From the NCBI GenBank assembly GCA_946902875.1, contig OX336345.1:4681395-4745394 (forward strand): DNA of 64,000 nucleotides, read 5' to 3'. The notes below the pieces were generated by a model. The model was not told the origin of the DNA. It did not search any database and was given only the letters and a program-made list of their open reading frames with translations. How positions within the stretch are numbered: position 1 is the first letter of the stretch; each line of letters begins with the position of its first letter. The stretch is from Nematopogon swammerdamellus (Eukaryota; Arthropoda; Insecta; Lepidoptera; Adelidae). Below, piece after piece: positions 63,691 to 64,000 of this stretch. The translations under genes and the position numbers were made by a program.

Positions 63691-64000
63691 GTTGCTGAAA
63701 GAATATTAAACAAAGGTTTATAATTCAGTTTAGCTTCAATTTAGTTTTAGAATGTACTCGTAGTTAAGACTATGGGATTTAAAGATTATTGAGAATTAAA
63801 ATTAATAATAAGAAAAAATCCAAGTTTTAAGCCATTCCAATAAATAACAATTAAGTCTTCCACATCCCACGTGTAGGTATAAATCACAGAGATTAGCGTA
63901 CTCTCAAAGTTAACTTCAAACCAACAGTCCACAAATATCTCATAGAACATAGAAAAATCTCCACCACCTCTTCCAAGGCACTGTTAATGTATTGTCGGTC

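Overview
The window is a non-coding, repeat-dense stretch of an AT-rich insect genome. It is most likely lepidopteran, judged from the repeat families: non-LTR tails ending in ATTAGTATGGAT, Helitron-like ends with GCGAAGCCGCGGGC and a final CTAG, and abundant tRNA-derived SINEs. I could not place a species. I found no intact host protein-coding gene, rRNA gene or functional tRNA gene. Every coding signal I recognise is a decayed retroelement: C-terminal pieces of several non-LTR reverse transcriptases and one Penelope-like fragment. Repeat names used here (J1-J3, R-A, R-B, SINE-A/B/C, 5S-SINE, D, MITE-N, MITE-G, ACCCGAC) are labels for this window only.

Layout. 0-10 kb: SINE copies, a TIR element interrupted by a SINE, head-to-head J1/J2 reverse-transcriptase remnants at 3.4-5.0 kb, a nested inverted-repeat element at 5.1-6.2 kb and a hairpin MITE at 8.4 kb. 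10-20 kb: a full SINE-B with target-site duplication, D elements, and minisatellites of 114 bp (14.2-14.8 kb) and 33 bp (17.5-18.1 kb). 20.5-24.1 kb: a 3.6-kb TIR element carrying a large palindrome, a two-directional 68-bp satellite and a SINE-C. 24-34 kb: more SINEs, a Penelope remnant followed by a hammerhead-ribozyme-like core at 28.2 kb, a 242-bp tandem repeat, and a tRNA-like sequence in the loop of a palindrome at 33.1 kb. 34-49 kb: Helitron-like and MITE copies, an R-A remnant at 38.9-39.3 kb, complete tRNA- and 5S/tRNA-headed SINEs at 40.5-41.7 kb, and several GC-rich single-copy stretches. 49.3-52.8 kb: a second copy of the satellite-carrying element in opposite orientation, inserted into a SINE-C. 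53-64 kb: mostly low-copy sequence with scattered SINE and LINE ends.

How the parts relate. The SINEs are modular: a common central body is joined to a tRNA-derived head, a mixed tRNA/5S-rRNA head, or a head shared with SINE-C. The SINE-B tail matches the J1 LINE tail and SINE-C ends like R-A, which suggests LINE-SINE partnerships. The strongest candidates for something new are the satellite-carrying element and the chimeric Pol III promoter heads. The Penelope-linked ribozyme is a good example of a known association. Single-copy gaps not listed separately (for example 3.0-3.3, 18.1-18.4, 19.4-19.7, 41.0-41.3 and 63.7-64.0 kb) hold nothing I could identify.
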